Shown here piece by piece: positions 49,925 through 59,722 of a DNA stretch of 64,000 nt. The stretch lies in contig NZ_FUXB01000007.1 of NCBI RefSeq assembly GCF_900167345.1, positions 62,001 through 126,000 of the forward strand. Reading direction: 5' to 3'. This DNA is from Vibrio cincinnatiensis DSM 19608. Lineage in GTDB: Bacteria; Pseudomonadota; Gammaproteobacteria; Enterobacterales; Vibrionaceae. Both the position numbers and the translations under genes were made by a program. Position 1 is the first letter of the stretch, and every line of letters begins with the position of its first letter. Under the pieces are notes generated by a model. That model saw only the letters and a list, made by a program, of their open reading frames with translations. It did no database searches and was not told the DNA's origin.

Positions 49925-49986
49925 TTTACTCTTATAGAATGCCTTTTATTTTAACAAAATCATTACTATTCAACTAGTTAATAAGT

Positions 49987-50002
49987 TGGCACGTACCTTG
50001 GA
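49987..50002 (+). promoter_or_regulatory. Sigma54 promoter of glnK-amtB
   Basis: TGGCACGTACCTTGGA against consensus TGGCACG-N4-TTGCW: GG and the first TTG of the -12 element fit, with G for C at one base. It lies about 45 bases before the glnK ATG, with correct -24/-12 spacing. Confidence 0.82.
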
Positions 50003-50017
50003 TTAACTGAAGTGTAA

Positions 50018-50383
<366 letters not shown>

Positions 50384-50400
50384 GATTCAAAGGATTGGAG

Positions 50401-51639
50401 ATGATGACTATGGATTTGTCAGTGACAGTAACAGAACTGCGCTACGCACTGGATACTTTCTTTTTCTTGATTTCAGGGGCGTTAGTGATGTGGATGGCCG
50501 CCGGCTTTGCCATGTTGGAAGCGGGATTGGTGCGTTCAAAAAACACGACGGAAATTTTAACGAAAAACTTTGTATTATACGCAATCGCTTGTACAACCTA
50601 TTTAATTGTAGGTTACAACATCATGTATGTTGATAACAGTGAAGGTGGTTGGTTACCTTCCATTGGTGCTTTAATTGGTAGCCAAGAGGCAGGGACCGAT
50701 CACTCACTAGAATCTGATTTCTTCTTCCAAGTGGTCTTTGTGGCAACTGCTATGTCGGTTGTTTCAGGCGCCGTTGCTGAGCGGATGAAGTTATGGGCAT
50801 TCTTAGTGTTTGCGGTGGTACTGACTTCATTGATTTATCCTATACATGGTTATTGGACGTGGGGTGGTGGCTTCTTAGATGAAGCGGGATTTAGTGATTT
50901 TGCAGGTTCAGGTATCGTGCATATGGCAGGCGCCGCGGCCGCGCTAGCGGGAGTATTGTTACTCGGCGCCCGTAAAGGCAAATACGGTAAAAACGGTGAA
51001 GTTTACCCTATCCCAGGATCAAACATGCCGCTTGCGACACTCGGCACCTTTATTCTGTGGTTTGGGTGGTTTGGCTTCAATGGTGGCTCTCAATTGATGT
51101 TATCTGATTTTGAAAATGCGACCGCGGTTGGACAAATTTTCCTTAATACGAATGCCGCTGCTGCCGCTGGAGCTATAGCTGCACTCTTGGTGTGTAAAAC
51201 AACGTGGGGTAAGGCTGATTTAACCATGATTCTTAACGGTGCTTTAGCAGGGCTGGTAGCGATCACGGCTGACCCTCTTTCTCCATCCCCTGTTTATTCG
51301 GTGGCGATTGGCGCGGTTTCTGGTGTGTTAGTCGTGTTTAGCATTATTGCGTTGGATAAGCTAAAAATTGATGATCCTGTCGGCGCTATTTCAGTACACG
51401 GCGTGTGTGGTTTATTTGGCTTGATGGTGGTACCGCTGAGCAATGGTGAGGCGAGCTTTGGGGCTCAGTTACTAGGTGCGGCGGTCATCTTTACTTGGGT
51501 ATTTGGTGCAAGTATCGTGGTATGGGCCATTCTTAAAGCGACCATGGGGATCCGAGTCTCTGAAGAGGAAGAGATGGAAGGGATGGATATGCATGATTGT
51601 GGTGTGGATGCCTATCCCGAATTTGTTACGGTTAAATAA
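50401..51639 (+). CDS. amtB: Ammonium transporter AmtB
   Basis: Trimeric inner-membrane ammonium channel, 412 residues, about 11 membrane segments. Start placed at ATG 50401 (AAGGATTGG upstream); ATG 50404 and TTG 50395 are alternatives. Twin pore histidines in GSGIVHMAGAAAA and SVHGVCGLFG; GGSQLML and NTNAAAAAG typical of the family. No signal peptide is evident, unlike E. coli AmtB. 17 bases after glnK, so the two respond to nitrogen limitation together. Confidence 0.95.
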   Translation: MMTMDLSVTVTELRYALDTFFFLISGALVMWMAAGFAMLEAGLVRSKNTTEILTKNFVLYAIACTTYLIVGYNIMYVDNSEGGWLPSIGALIGSQEAGTDHSLESDFFFQVVFVATAMSVVSGAVAERMKLWAFLVFAVVLTSLIYPIHGYWTWGGGFLDEAGFSDFAGSGIVHMAGAAAALAGVLLLGARKGKYGKNGEVYPIPGSNMPLATLGTFILWFGWFGFNGGSQLMLSDFENATAVGQIFLNTNAAAAAGAIAALLVCKTTWGKADLTMILNGALAGLVAITADPLSPSPVYSVAIGAVSGVLVVFSIIALDKLKIDDPVGAISVHGVCGLFGLMVVPLSNGEASFGAQLLGAAVIFTWVFGASIVVWAILKATMGIRVSEEEEMEGMDMHDCGVDAYPEFVTVK

Positions 51640-51669
51640 GTTACGATTAAATAAATAGCCTTGAAAGTG

Positions 51670-51707
51670 ATCCCCTTGCTGAGTGAATTTAGCAAGGGGA
51701 TTTTTTA
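51670..51707. terminator. Terminator amtB / fbpC
   Basis: Perfect 11-bp stem (51670-51680 with 51691-51701), 10-base loop, then TTTTTATTT on the plus strand. It lies between convergent amtB and fbpC. Confidence 0.88.
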
Positions 51708-52790
51708 TTTCTGTAGCGGATAAGCATACAAAATTGCATCGATAGCAACCGTTTGCCCTATGGCATATTCGTATTGTCGGCTGGTAATGACGGACAAAGT
51801 GAGATCATCAAGCTGGAGAGTATAAAAATAGTCATGACCGCGAAACTCTCGATTGATGATGATCGCTTTAGGGTGAGAATTATTCAGAGCGTTACTAAGA
51901 TGGATATCTTCTGGGCGTATCGATAAGGTGACTGCTGTTTGAGTTAACCCTGGTAAGTGAATCTCACCTAAACGTGTGTTGGCATATTCCCCCTCAACCA
52001 GACCGGGTAATAAGTTAGTGTGACCTAAAAATTGTGCGACAAACGCATTGTGTGGATGTTGGTACACTTGTTGTGGGGTACCGATTTGAGTGAGTTTGCC
52101 TTGCTGCATCACTCCAATCTTATCGGCGAAGGAAAGGGCCTCGGCTTGATCATGGGTGACCAAAATAACCGTGGTTCCTGAGCGTTTAAATAAATGGCGC
52201 ATCTCATTTCGAGTCGACTCACGCAGTGCAGCATCTAAATTACTAAAAGGTTCATCAAGCAAAACCAGATCTGGCTCGGCGGCTAAGGTTCGGGCTAGGG
52301 CTACCCGTTGCTGCTGCCCACCGGATAATTCGCTAGGATAACGATGACGTAAGTTTTCTAAGCGCATAAGTTCTAACCAAGGAGAGGCTTTCCCCGCCCG
52401 TTCAATTTTGGGCGTACTACGCATAGCAAACATGATATTTTGTTCCACTGTCATGTGAGGGAACAAGGCGTAATCTTGAAAAACAATACCAATATTGCGT
52501 AGTTGAGCAGGAAGATGGGTAACCTCTTTCCCATGTAGTGCAATTTTTCCTTGATCGGGTTGTTCAAACCCCGCCAGCATACGTAGCGTTGTGGTTTTTC
52601 CACAGCCACTTGGACCAAGTAGAGCGAGAATCTCTCCGGCTTGTAACTGAAAAGAGACATCCGTGACCGCAGGTAAGTCACTACCAGAGAACGTTTTCAC
52701 TAACCGATGAGCTTCTATCTGGTAGTGTTTGATCGAGTCTATGGGTTGCCCTTGCTCGGTCGACTCAATGGTAAGGGGATATGAACTCAT
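51705..52790 (-). CDS. fbpC: Ferric-iron ABC importer, ATP-binding protein
   Basis: 361 residues. Walker A GPSGCGKTTT, Q-loop VFQDYALFPHMT, signature LSGGQQQRVALARTL, Walker B LVLLDEPFSNLD and H-loop VTHDQAE, followed by a TOBE-like C-terminal domain (SIRPEDIHLS). Its start overlaps the fbpB stop (ATGA). Family members include FbpC/AfuC/PotA, and context with fbpA sets the substrate as Fe(III). Confidence 0.92.
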   Translation of the reverse strand: MSSYPLTIESTEQGQPIDSIKHYQIEAHRLVKTFSGSDLPAVTDVSFQLQAGEILALLGPSGCGKTTTLRMLAGFEQPDQGKIALHGKEVTHLPAQLRNIGIVFQDYALFPHMTVEQNIMFAMRSTPKIERAGKASPWLELMRLENLRHRYPSELSGGQQQRVALARTLAAEPDLVLLDEPFSNLDAALRESTRNEMRHLFKRSGTTVILVTHDQAEALSFADKIGVMQQGKLTQIGTPQQVYQHPHNAFVAQFLGHTNLLPGLVEGEYANTRLGEIHLPGLTQTAVTLSIRPEDIHLSNALNNSHPKAIIINREFRGHDYFYTLQLDDLTLSVITSRQYEYAIGQTVAIDAILYAYPLQK

Positions 52791-54391
52791 TCTATTCCTT
52801 TGATCTTTTCACGGTTTAATATCAATCCAATCGATAAGCTAGAAAATAGCACGATAGCGGTAGCAAAAGGAGCCGCCTCTGCCATCATTCCCTCAGAGGT
52901 TCGGGAAAAAACCGTCACTGCTAAGGTATGGTAACCTGTTGGAGCCAGTAAAAATGTAATGGGAAGTTCTTTCATACAAAACAGAAAAACTAAGGCTAAA
53001 GAGGCTAGAATGCCTCGTCTTAACCTTGGTAAGACGACATAAAAAAAACAGGCGACAGAGCTATAACCTAATGATTGTGCTGCCTCTTCAGTATTTTTTC
53101 GAGTTTGAATCAGAGCGCTACGAATCGGCCCCATAGCAAGAGCCAAGGTGGCTAAACTCCAAGTGAAAATCAGCAGTGTTAAGGTTTGGTAGAGGAAAAA
53201 AGCGCTGTGTAGCGCAAAAAATACCATAGCTAAAGCCAGCGTTAATGGAGGTAATGCGTAACCAATATAGGCACAGCGTTCCATTGTTCTCGTTAAAGGA
53301 GAAGGGTAGCGTGTCGCCAAATAACAGAGTGGTATTGCCATAATGGCAGCCAGCAGAGCAGCAGGCGCCGCGGCCAGTGCTGAACGAGCAAACGTGAAAG
53401 GAACTTGCATCAATAAGCTGTAATCTGGAGGAATGACGATCATCCAATAACTGAGCATAGCAAGGGGCAACCCGATGGAAAGAAGGAATACGGTTCCGAT
53501 ATATAGCCAAGCGGGCAGAGCCCAATGCCCTAAAATGAAGGGTTTAGCCTGACGAGCAATACCACTTCCCACGCTTGCTAAACGTTTACGTTTTAATAAA
53601 TAGTATTCCACTAATAAAAAGCTACCAGCAAGAGCCAGTAACATGATCGATAACCAAGCGGCATAAATACGGTCAAAGGCACCTGAATATTGGTTAAAAA
53701 TAGCAAAACTAAACGCTTCATAACGCATGAGTGCAACGGCACCAAAATCTCCTAATACGTATAAAGCAACAACAATATATCCTGCTAACAAGGCTGGTAA
53801 TAGATGGGGCAGCATAATGAAACGAAAGGTAGCAAAGCGAGAGTAACCTAAACTGTGAGCACTCTCTTCTAAACTGCTATCTAACCCCAGTAGTGCAGCA
53901 CGTAAATTGAGGAAAATATAAGGGTAAGTATAAAGGGCTAAGGCCCATACCGCTCCCCAGTATCCTGAAATATTACTGATACGGAGACCAAATAAATGCG
54001 CTAAAGCCCCCATGTTACCGCCAATACCTAGTAAGGCGTATGCCATAACGTAGCCTGGTATCGCTAAGGGAACAATGGCTAAGACGGTTAACCCTCGTTT
54101 TGCTGCAATATTGGATCTGGTAACTAACCAAGCTAATGGTAGAGCCAGCAAAGTACCAATCAATAGCACCCCTCCGGTGAGAGAGAGGGTATTGAGCAAG
54201 AGTTGCCAGTTACGAGCTCGAAAAACTAACTCAATCAACTGATTATATTCGGCTTGGGAAGCTCGTAGAACGAGATAGCACAAGGGGATGAGCATTAATA
54301 GTGAGATAAAACCTGCACTGAGCAATAGATAAAGTGGGGCGCGTTGGCGCTTTTTCCGTATCGAGTCATAGGGGTTAGATATAACACTCAT
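52787..54391 (-). CDS. fbpB: Ferric-iron ABC importer, permease
   Basis: 534 residues from the ATG at 54391 with AGGTAG upstream; the frame continues to 54439. Twelve hydrophobic segments in two binding-protein-dependent transport domains, each with an EAA-loop motif (EESAHSLGYSRFATF and EEAAQSLGYSSVACF), the usual fused FbpB form. It precedes fbpC with a 4-base overlap. Confidence 0.93.
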   Translation of the reverse strand: MSVISNPYDSIRKKRQRAPLYLLLSAGFISLLMLIPLCYLVLRASQAEYNQLIELVFRARNWQLLLNTLSLTGGVLLIGTLLALPLAWLVTRSNIAAKRGLTVLAIVPLAIPGYVMAYALLGIGGNMGALAHLFGLRISNISGYWGAVWALALYTYPYIFLNLRAALLGLDSSLEESAHSLGYSRFATFRFIMLPHLLPALLAGYIVVALYVLGDFGAVALMRYEAFSFAIFNQYSGAFDRIYAAWLSIMLLALAGSFLLVEYYLLKRKRLASVGSGIARQAKPFILGHWALPAWLYIGTVFLLSIGLPLAMLSYWMIVIPPDYSLLMQVPFTFARSALAAAPAALLAAIMAIPLCYLATRYPSPLTRTMERCAYIGYALPPLTLALAMVFFALHSAFFLYQTLTLLIFTWSLATLALAMGPIRSALIQTRKNTEEAAQSLGYSSVACFFYVVLPRLRRGILASLALVFLFCMKELPITFLLAPTGYHTLAVTVFSRTSEGMMAEAAPFATAIVLFSSLSIGLILNREKIKGIE

Positions 54392-54453
54392 TGAATTACT
54401 ACCTGTATCAAGCATCCCTGATGAATGGCCATTCGCCAATTCATGATAAATAA

Positions 54454-54481
54454 CAAAGCCAATGCTTGCGCACTGGCTTTG
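54454..54481 (-). promoter_or_regulatory. Intercistronic hairpin fbpA-fbpB
   Basis: 8-bp stem CAAAGCCA / TGGCTTTG with a 12-base loop, between the fbpA stop and the fbpB start, without a clear T-tract. A place typical for hairpins that keep the binding-protein part of the message abundant. Confidence 0.55.
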
Positions 54482-54532
54482 CTGGGGATATTACCATTAA
54501 CCTTTATCAGGAAGGTATGAAATTATCAAAAA

Positions 54533-55531
54533 TTAGAGTAAACCGGCATCACGCAGCAGCTTTAATGTTCCTTCCAAATCCGCTAGTTGATCAAGGTCGA
54601 TACTTGGAGCGGCATTGAGTAATGTTTCGAGATCTCCCAGTACTGGGTTAGGAATAATTCCTTGAGTGACTGGGTACTCACCCACGACAGAGGTAAAGTA
54701 CTGCTGGGCGGCAGGAGAAAGCATATATTCAATAAATTGAGTCGCTTGGGGCTGTTTTTTACTACTTTTCAGCAAAGCAACGCCAGCGACATTGACTAGA
54801 TTACCAATATCCCCATCGGAAAAATAAGTCTGTTTGGCTGGGTAGGCTGAATTTGCCGCAACAAAGCGAGGTAAATAGTAATTATTCACTAAAGCGAAAT
54901 CGATTTCCCCATCGCCAATCGCTTGTACTTGTGCCGTGTTATTGCGATAGAGCTTTGGTTGATTTTTCTTTATCGCCTTTAACCATGCCAGCGTTTTTTC
55001 GTCACCATGCTGAACTCGCATTGCGGTAACAAAGGATTGAAACCCCCCATTGGTCGGTGCTAGCCCCATACGGCCTTGATATTTTTCTTGTGTTAACTCA
55101 AAGATAGAAGCGGGTATTTCTTTTTCAAGGACGCGTTCTGTCGAGTAAGCAATGACGCGAGAGCGACCGCTGGCTGCGACCCACTGTCCGGTTTTACTTG
55201 TATAAATATCAGGGAGTTTTTTATAAACGCCTTCAGGTAAAGTCGCCAATAATCCTGCATTTGCTAAGGCTCCCATCGCTCCTGCATCTTGTCCCCAGTA
55301 AACATCGGCGGGAGAGCGGGCCCCCTCTTCTTGCAGTAAGACTGCCAGTTGAGCGGTATCACCATAACGAACCTTTACTTTAATACCGCTTTGTTTTTCA
55401 AATTGCTCAATAATGGGTTTGACTAATGTTTCTCCTCTCCCTGAGTAGAGTGTAATTTCTTGAGCATGAATGAATGGAGTAACCGCTAAGCTACCGAGTA
55501 GAGCGAACGTTGAGAGCAACTTCTTTTGCAT
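54533..55531 (-). CDS. fbpA: Ferric-iron ABC importer, periplasmic binding protein
   Basis: 332 residues from the ATG at 55531 with AAAGGG upstream; a TTG two codons earlier is open. Signal peptide to FIHA, mature QEITLYSGR. This is the FbpA/FutA/IdiA fold, with the twin tyrosines in NNYYLPRF near the C-terminal half that bind Fe(III) in the family. It is first in the operon and follows a perfect Fur box. Confidence 0.94.
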   Translation of the reverse strand: MQKKLLSTFALLGSLAVTPFIHAQEITLYSGRGETLVKPIIEQFEKQSGIKVKVRYGDTAQLAVLLQEEGARSPADVYWGQDAGAMGALANAGLLATLPEGVYKKLPDIYTSKTGQWVAASGRSRVIAYSTERVLEKEIPASIFELTQEKYQGRMGLAPTNGGFQSFVTAMRVQHGDEKTLAWLKAIKKNQPKLYRNNTAQVQAIGDGEIDFALVNNYYLPRFVAANSAYPAKQTYFSDGDIGNLVNVAGVALLKSSKKQPQATQFIEYMLSPAAQQYFTSVVGEYPVTQGIIPNPVLGDLETLLNAAPSIDLDQLADLEGTLKLLRDAGLL

Positions 55532-55579
55532 GAACAAACCCTTTATCTCAATGAGTAAAAATAAATATATGAATAGTTT

Positions 55580-55594
55580 TGATAATTATTATCA
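55580..55594. promoter_or_regulatory. Fur box of fbpABC
   Basis: TGATAATTATTATCA, a perfect 7-1-7 Fur palindrome, about 49-63 bases before the fbpA ATG. Confidence 0.88.
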
Positions 55595-55682
55595 AACACA
55601 ATCTTAAGGTCAATGCTTTGCTGTGATGGGGAAGAAAAAAGGAGAGAATGAAAGTTAACGTCTTGAAGTTAAAAGAAGAGAG

Positions 55683-55729
55683 TAATGAAAGGTAATTGTA
55701 ACAATTTATGTTTCTTTTACCTTTCATTA
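55683..55729 (-). terminator. Long inverted repeat after the phosphohexomutase gene
   Basis: Perfect 13-bp arms (55683-55695 and 55717-55729) with a 21-base loop that itself contains ATTGTAACAAT. On the minus strand it lies about 45 bases past the gene's stop and is followed by CTCTCTTCTTTT, so it probably ends the chitobiose operon before the fbp promoter. Confidence 0.6.
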
Positions 55730-55773
55730 TGTTAATGGTTTGATGGTAAGGGGTGAAAGATAGGGTAGCGCAC

Positions 55774-57186
55774 TTAATTGAGTAAGAAGGTTTTCATTTC
55801 TGTAACCATACGCTCAGCACTGACTTTATCTCCCATTTCGGCAAAAATCCGTAGTAAAGGTTCGGTACCAGAAAAACGAGCAATCACCCAACCCCCATTT
55901 TTAAAGTACACTTTTGCACCATCGGCGTAGCTGACTTTTTCTATCTCATACGCAAAATCAGGGAGCTGTTTCTCCACATAGATTTTGTGATGAAGGGTGG
56001 CTTTTTCATCGGCTTTAAAAGTGCAGTCACCTTCTGCGGTATAGGCATACCCGTAGCGGTGGTAAATTTCATCCAGCAATTCTGAGAGTTTTTTACCTGT
56101 CACACTGAGCATTTCCACCAATAAACTTGAGGCAAAGACGCCATCTTTCCCTTTGATATGGCCTCGGATGGTTAAGCCTCCTGAGCTTTCTCCACCAATC
56201 AAAGAATCATCGGCTTCCATCTGTGAAGAGATATGTTTAAAGCCAACGGGAACCTCAAAGCATTGTTCACCATGGTCGGCGGCAATTTTATCCAGCAGGT
56301 GGGTGGTCGCAATATTGCGCACCACGGAACCTTTCCACCCTTTATACTCTAATAAGTAGTAATAGAGCAGGATCAGTACTTCATTTGGGTGAATAAAATT
56401 GCCTTTCTCATCAATGATCCCCAGCCTATCGGCATCACCATCGGTGCCGATCCCAATATCGTAGCCTTCATTTTTGACCAGATGTTGTAAGCGATAAAGG
56501 GTGGCAGCACTGGGTGAAGGCATTAGCCCACCAAAGTCAGGGTTTTTACCATCATTGATCACATCGACATCACAACGACCATTGATCAAAACCGTTTGGA
56601 GTGCATTTTTGGCAACGCCAAACATAGGATCGATCAATACGCGCAAATTCGCTTTTTTGATCGCTTCAATATCAATGGCATTGATGATTGAATCGACAAA
56701 TTCGTTCATGGGGTTAATGATCATGACTTGTTGCTGGCTAACCGCATATTCAAAGTCTATAGAACGAACATCGTTACTACTTAAGGTTGATATTTGCTGT
56801 TCAATTTTTTTTGTGATGATCTCATCAGCATCTCGTCCGCCACGAATAAAGACTTTAATACCATTGTAATCAGCAGGGTTATGTGATGCGGTAATGCAAG
56901 CCGAATAGGCACACCCCATCTCTTTCGCCTTAAACATAACCACGGGAGTGGGGACAAATTTATTAATAAAACTGACGACAATACCGTTTCCGGCTAACAC
57001 TTCTGCAAACCAGCGCCCTGCTTTGTCGGACAAAAAACGTCGGTCATAGCCAATTACAAATCCCGACTGAGCGACTTGCTCTGCGTTGATAATATTGGCC
57101 AGTGCTTGAGCAACCAAACGAACGTTGTCTTTCGTGAACTCTTCACCAATAAAGGCTCGCCAGCCACCGGTGCCAAATTGAATCAT
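55774..57186 (-). CDS. Phosphohexomutase (phosphoglucomutase/phosphomannomutase family)
   Basis: 470 residues of the alpha-D-phosphohexomutase superfamily. Phospho-Ser101 in TASHNPADYNG, metal loop DGDADR (249-254), sugar-binding GGESSGG (331-337) and phosphate-binding RFSGTEPLLR near the C-terminus. In the chitobiose operon it likely turns GlcNAc-1-phosphate, made by chitobiose phosphorylase, into GlcNAc-6-phosphate. That role is inferred from position; the family also includes Glc-1-P and Man-1-P enzymes. Confidence 0.88.
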   Translation of the reverse strand: MIQFGTGGWRAFIGEEFTKDNVRLVAQALANIINAEQVAQSGFVIGYDRRFLSDKAGRWFAEVLAGNGIVVSFINKFVPTPVVMFKAKEMGCAYSACITASHNPADYNGIKVFIRGGRDADEIITKKIEQQISTLSSNDVRSIDFEYAVSQQQVMIINPMNEFVDSIINAIDIEAIKKANLRVLIDPMFGVAKNALQTVLINGRCDVDVINDGKNPDFGGLMPSPSAATLYRLQHLVKNEGYDIGIGTDGDADRLGIIDEKGNFIHPNEVLILLYYYLLEYKGWKGSVVRNIATTHLLDKIAADHGEQCFEVPVGFKHISSQMEADDSLIGGESSGGLTIRGHIKGKDGVFASSLLVEMLSVTGKKLSELLDEIYHRYGYAYTAEGDCTFKADEKATLHHKIYVEKQLPDFAYEIEKVSYADGAKVYFKNGGWVIARFSGTEPLLRIFAEMGDKVSAERMVTEMKTFLLN

Positions 57187-57203
57187 TTGCTGTACTCCTT
57201 ATG

Positions 57204-57226
57204 TGGGCGCAGTATTACTACGCCCA
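57204..57226 (-). promoter_or_regulatory. Hairpin in the chbP-mutase gap
   Basis: TGGGCG / CGCCCA with an almost fully symmetric centre (57204-57226), between two genes of one operon. It has no T-tract; probable processing or attenuation hairpin. Confidence 0.5.
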
Positions 57227-57233
57227 AAATTGT

Positions 57234-59636
57234 TTAACCCATAATGACCGTAACGTGGTTGATACTGCCTGCTGGTTGCGTGGGGATCTCCTCAACCTCC
57301 TGATCATTGAGGATGAGTCTTTTCACGCCTTTACTGACTCCTTGGGGGTTTTCCACTTTGATCTGATAAGTCGCTCCACGCCATTGACGTGTAATTTCAA
57401 AGCCAGGCCATGAAGTCGGAATACAGGGATCAATAGTTAACGTATCAAATCCACAGCGCACACCGAGTAAGTAGTTGGTGGTCGCATAGTAAGCCCAACC
57501 AGAAGTTCCGGTTAACCAAGGGTGGTTGGCTCTGCCATGATCTTGATGATCGCGCCCCATAATAAACTGCACGTAGGAATAAGGTTCCGCGACTCGGGTT
57601 TCTATCATGTCATTTTGGTTGTAAGGGTTGAGGGCGTCATAAAACTCCATCGCTCGATCTCCTCGGCCAAGTTTGGCCTCTGCAACCCATGCCCATGGGT
57701 TAGGATGTGAGAAGATCGCGCCATTTTCTTTCACACCTTGATAGACACGGGTAACAAAACCGATGTCATCATTGGGGGTGGCAAAGGAAGGTGCATTGAG
57801 GTGTAAGCCGTATTTTGAGAAGAGATATTGATAAACGGCATCCATCGCTTTTTGGCCGCGCTCTGCGGAAACGGCGCCAGATAATACGGCGAGAGTATTG
57901 GATTCTAAATGCACTTTTCCTTCTTGCTGTTCGAAAGTGCCAATTTTATCGCCATCTTTGGTTAAGCCACGGATATACCATTCCCCTTGTTCATCCCATA
58001 AATGAGTTTCACAGGCTTGGCGTACCTTATCTGCCATTGCTTGGTATTTTTCTATCGCTACGTTATCGCCTCGATAGTTTGCAAGTTCTAAGAATGCTTC
58101 TAACGCCCAGAAGTGTAGGAAAGAAACCATCGCCGATTCCCCACCACCTAGGTTCAAGCAGTCATTCCAGTCAGCACGTAAACCTTTACAAATCCCCGTT
58201 TGACCCACATATTCGGCCGAGAAATCAAGGGCGGCCATCATGTGTTGATACACACTGGCTTCTCCACCATCAGCGTAAGGAATGACGAGGTCAATAAAAT
58301 CCAGTTCTCCGGTCTCTTTAACGTAGTTGAGAATAGTTGGTACGATCCATAAGTGATCGTCTGAACATGTGTCTTTAATACCGTGAATTTTATCTTCGTC
58401 AGAAGGGGTAGGAACCACCGTTGGTGACTTGGAGGGTTTGACATCCGCTTTTTCTGGATCAAACCAATCGGGATCAAACAAGTGCAGACCGTAACCGGCT
58501 TTGACTTGCCCACGTAACAGATCCACCAGACGTTTGCGTGTCATGGCTGGGTTGGTGTGAGGTACGGAAATCGCATCTTGTGCGGTGTCTCGATAGCCAA
58601 GCCCAGTACGCCCTCCTACTTCAATAAAAGAGGCAAAACGAGACCAAACTACGCAAGTTTCCGCTTGATAAAGTGTCCACGCGTTGATCATGGTATTTAG
58701 CCCTTCATTCGGCGATTTCACTTGGAATTTAGCGCAGCGTTCATCCCAGTGAGCTTTGATACCAGCAAAGGCGTTATCCACTTGATTTAAGTCTTGATAT
58801 TTTTTACGCAGTTTTGCGCCATTACCTTTACCGACGCCAAGAATCACGGCAAAACGGACTGTCTCTCCCGGTTGTAGAACAAATTGCTTATGCAAGGCAC
58901 CACAATGGTTGTAACAGGTTTGTGCGCTGTTAGAGCAATGGCCTTGTTCAAGCGCAATTGGGTTTGCTTCATCTCGATACATACCAAGGAAAGCATCACG
59001 TTGACCATCATAGCTATCCGGATCAAAGGTTGAGGTTAAGTAGTAAAAACCTAAGAAGTCATCGGTGTTGTAGTAGAGATCGTACTCAATCACACCATCG
59101 GCATACTCAGTTCCTGCTGAATAGAGTGACATTTGATGGTTTTGGTTATCAGACACAATATGGCTAAAAGAGAACTCTACATAGTTGAAAGCGCTGATCG
59201 TTCGCACTTGATCGGAAGTGTTTTCGATCACCACATCCCAAAGTTCGGCATCTTCCCCTTTGGGTACAAATAAGGTTTTGCTGGCGGTGATGCCGTTATA
59301 CTCACATTGAAATTTAGAATAAGACAGGCCATGGCGAATTTCATATTTCGCTTGGTCTAGGCTTTTGGCGACCGGTTGCCATGAGATAGACCAGTAATCT
59401 CCGGTTTGATCATCGCGTAAATAGACATAATGACCGGGACGATCTTGCGTAAAGTTTGGACGAAACTTGGTAACGCGGTTGTATTCAGGAGAGTGATAAA
59501 AAGAGTAACCCCCAGCATTATGAGAGATCACGCTGCAAAATTTTTCTGTCCCTAAGTAGTTGGTCCAAGGGGCAGGCACGTCAGGACGAGTGATGACATA
59601 TTCACGATGTTCATTATCGAAATAGCCGTATTTCAT
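57234..59636 (-). CDS. chbP: N,N'-diacetylchitobiose phosphorylase (GH94)
   Basis: 800 residues. Phosphorolysis of (GlcNAc)2 to GlcNAc-1-phosphate and GlcNAc. Catalytic Asp492 in LRADWNDCLN, at the same number as in the V. proteolyticus enzyme. N-terminal beta-sandwich (1-~270), linker helix, (alpha/alpha)6 barrel with the phosphate-loop region and C-terminal jelly-roll. No signal peptide, so cytosolic. It matches V. cholerae VC0612 by context. AAAAGGAA ribosome site. Confidence 0.94.
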   Translation of the reverse strand: MKYGYFDNEHREYVITRPDVPAPWTNYLGTEKFCSVISHNAGGYSFYHSPEYNRVTKFRPNFTQDRPGHYVYLRDDQTGDYWSISWQPVAKSLDQAKYEIRHGLSYSKFQCEYNGITASKTLFVPKGEDAELWDVVIENTSDQVRTISAFNYVEFSFSHIVSDNQNHQMSLYSAGTEYADGVIEYDLYYNTDDFLGFYYLTSTFDPDSYDGQRDAFLGMYRDEANPIALEQGHCSNSAQTCYNHCGALHKQFVLQPGETVRFAVILGVGKGNGAKLRKKYQDLNQVDNAFAGIKAHWDERCAKFQVKSPNEGLNTMINAWTLYQAETCVVWSRFASFIEVGGRTGLGYRDTAQDAISVPHTNPAMTRKRLVDLLRGQVKAGYGLHLFDPDWFDPEKADVKPSKSPTVVPTPSDEDKIHGIKDTCSDDHLWIVPTILNYVKETGELDFIDLVIPYADGGEASVYQHMMAALDFSAEYVGQTGICKGLRADWNDCLNLGGGESAMVSFLHFWALEAFLELANYRGDNVAIEKYQAMADKVRQACETHLWDEQGEWYIRGLTKDGDKIGTFEQQEGKVHLESNTLAVLSGAVSAERGQKAMDAVYQYLFSKYGLHLNAPSFATPNDDIGFVTRVYQGVKENGAIFSHPNPWAWVAEAKLGRGDRAMEFYDALNPYNQNDMIETRVAEPYSYVQFIMGRDHQDHGRANHPWLTGTSGWAYYATTNYLLGVRCGFDTLTIDPCIPTSWPGFEITRQWRGATYQIKVENPQGVSKGVKRLILNDQEVEEIPTQPAGSINHVTVIMG

Positions 59637-59655
59637 GGTAATTTCCTTTTAAAAC

Positions 59656-59674
59656 AGCGATACGGGGTATCGCT
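59656..59674 (-). promoter_or_regulatory. Hairpin between hexosaminidase and chbP
   Basis: AGCGATAC-GGG-GTATCGCT, perfect 8-bp stem with a 3-base loop, 20 bases before the chbP start. The 86-base gap holds no gene. Confidence 0.5.
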
Positions 59675-59722
59675 CATATCGATGCTAGAGAAAACGTGAG
59701 AGGGATTGCTCTCGGTTTAGTT

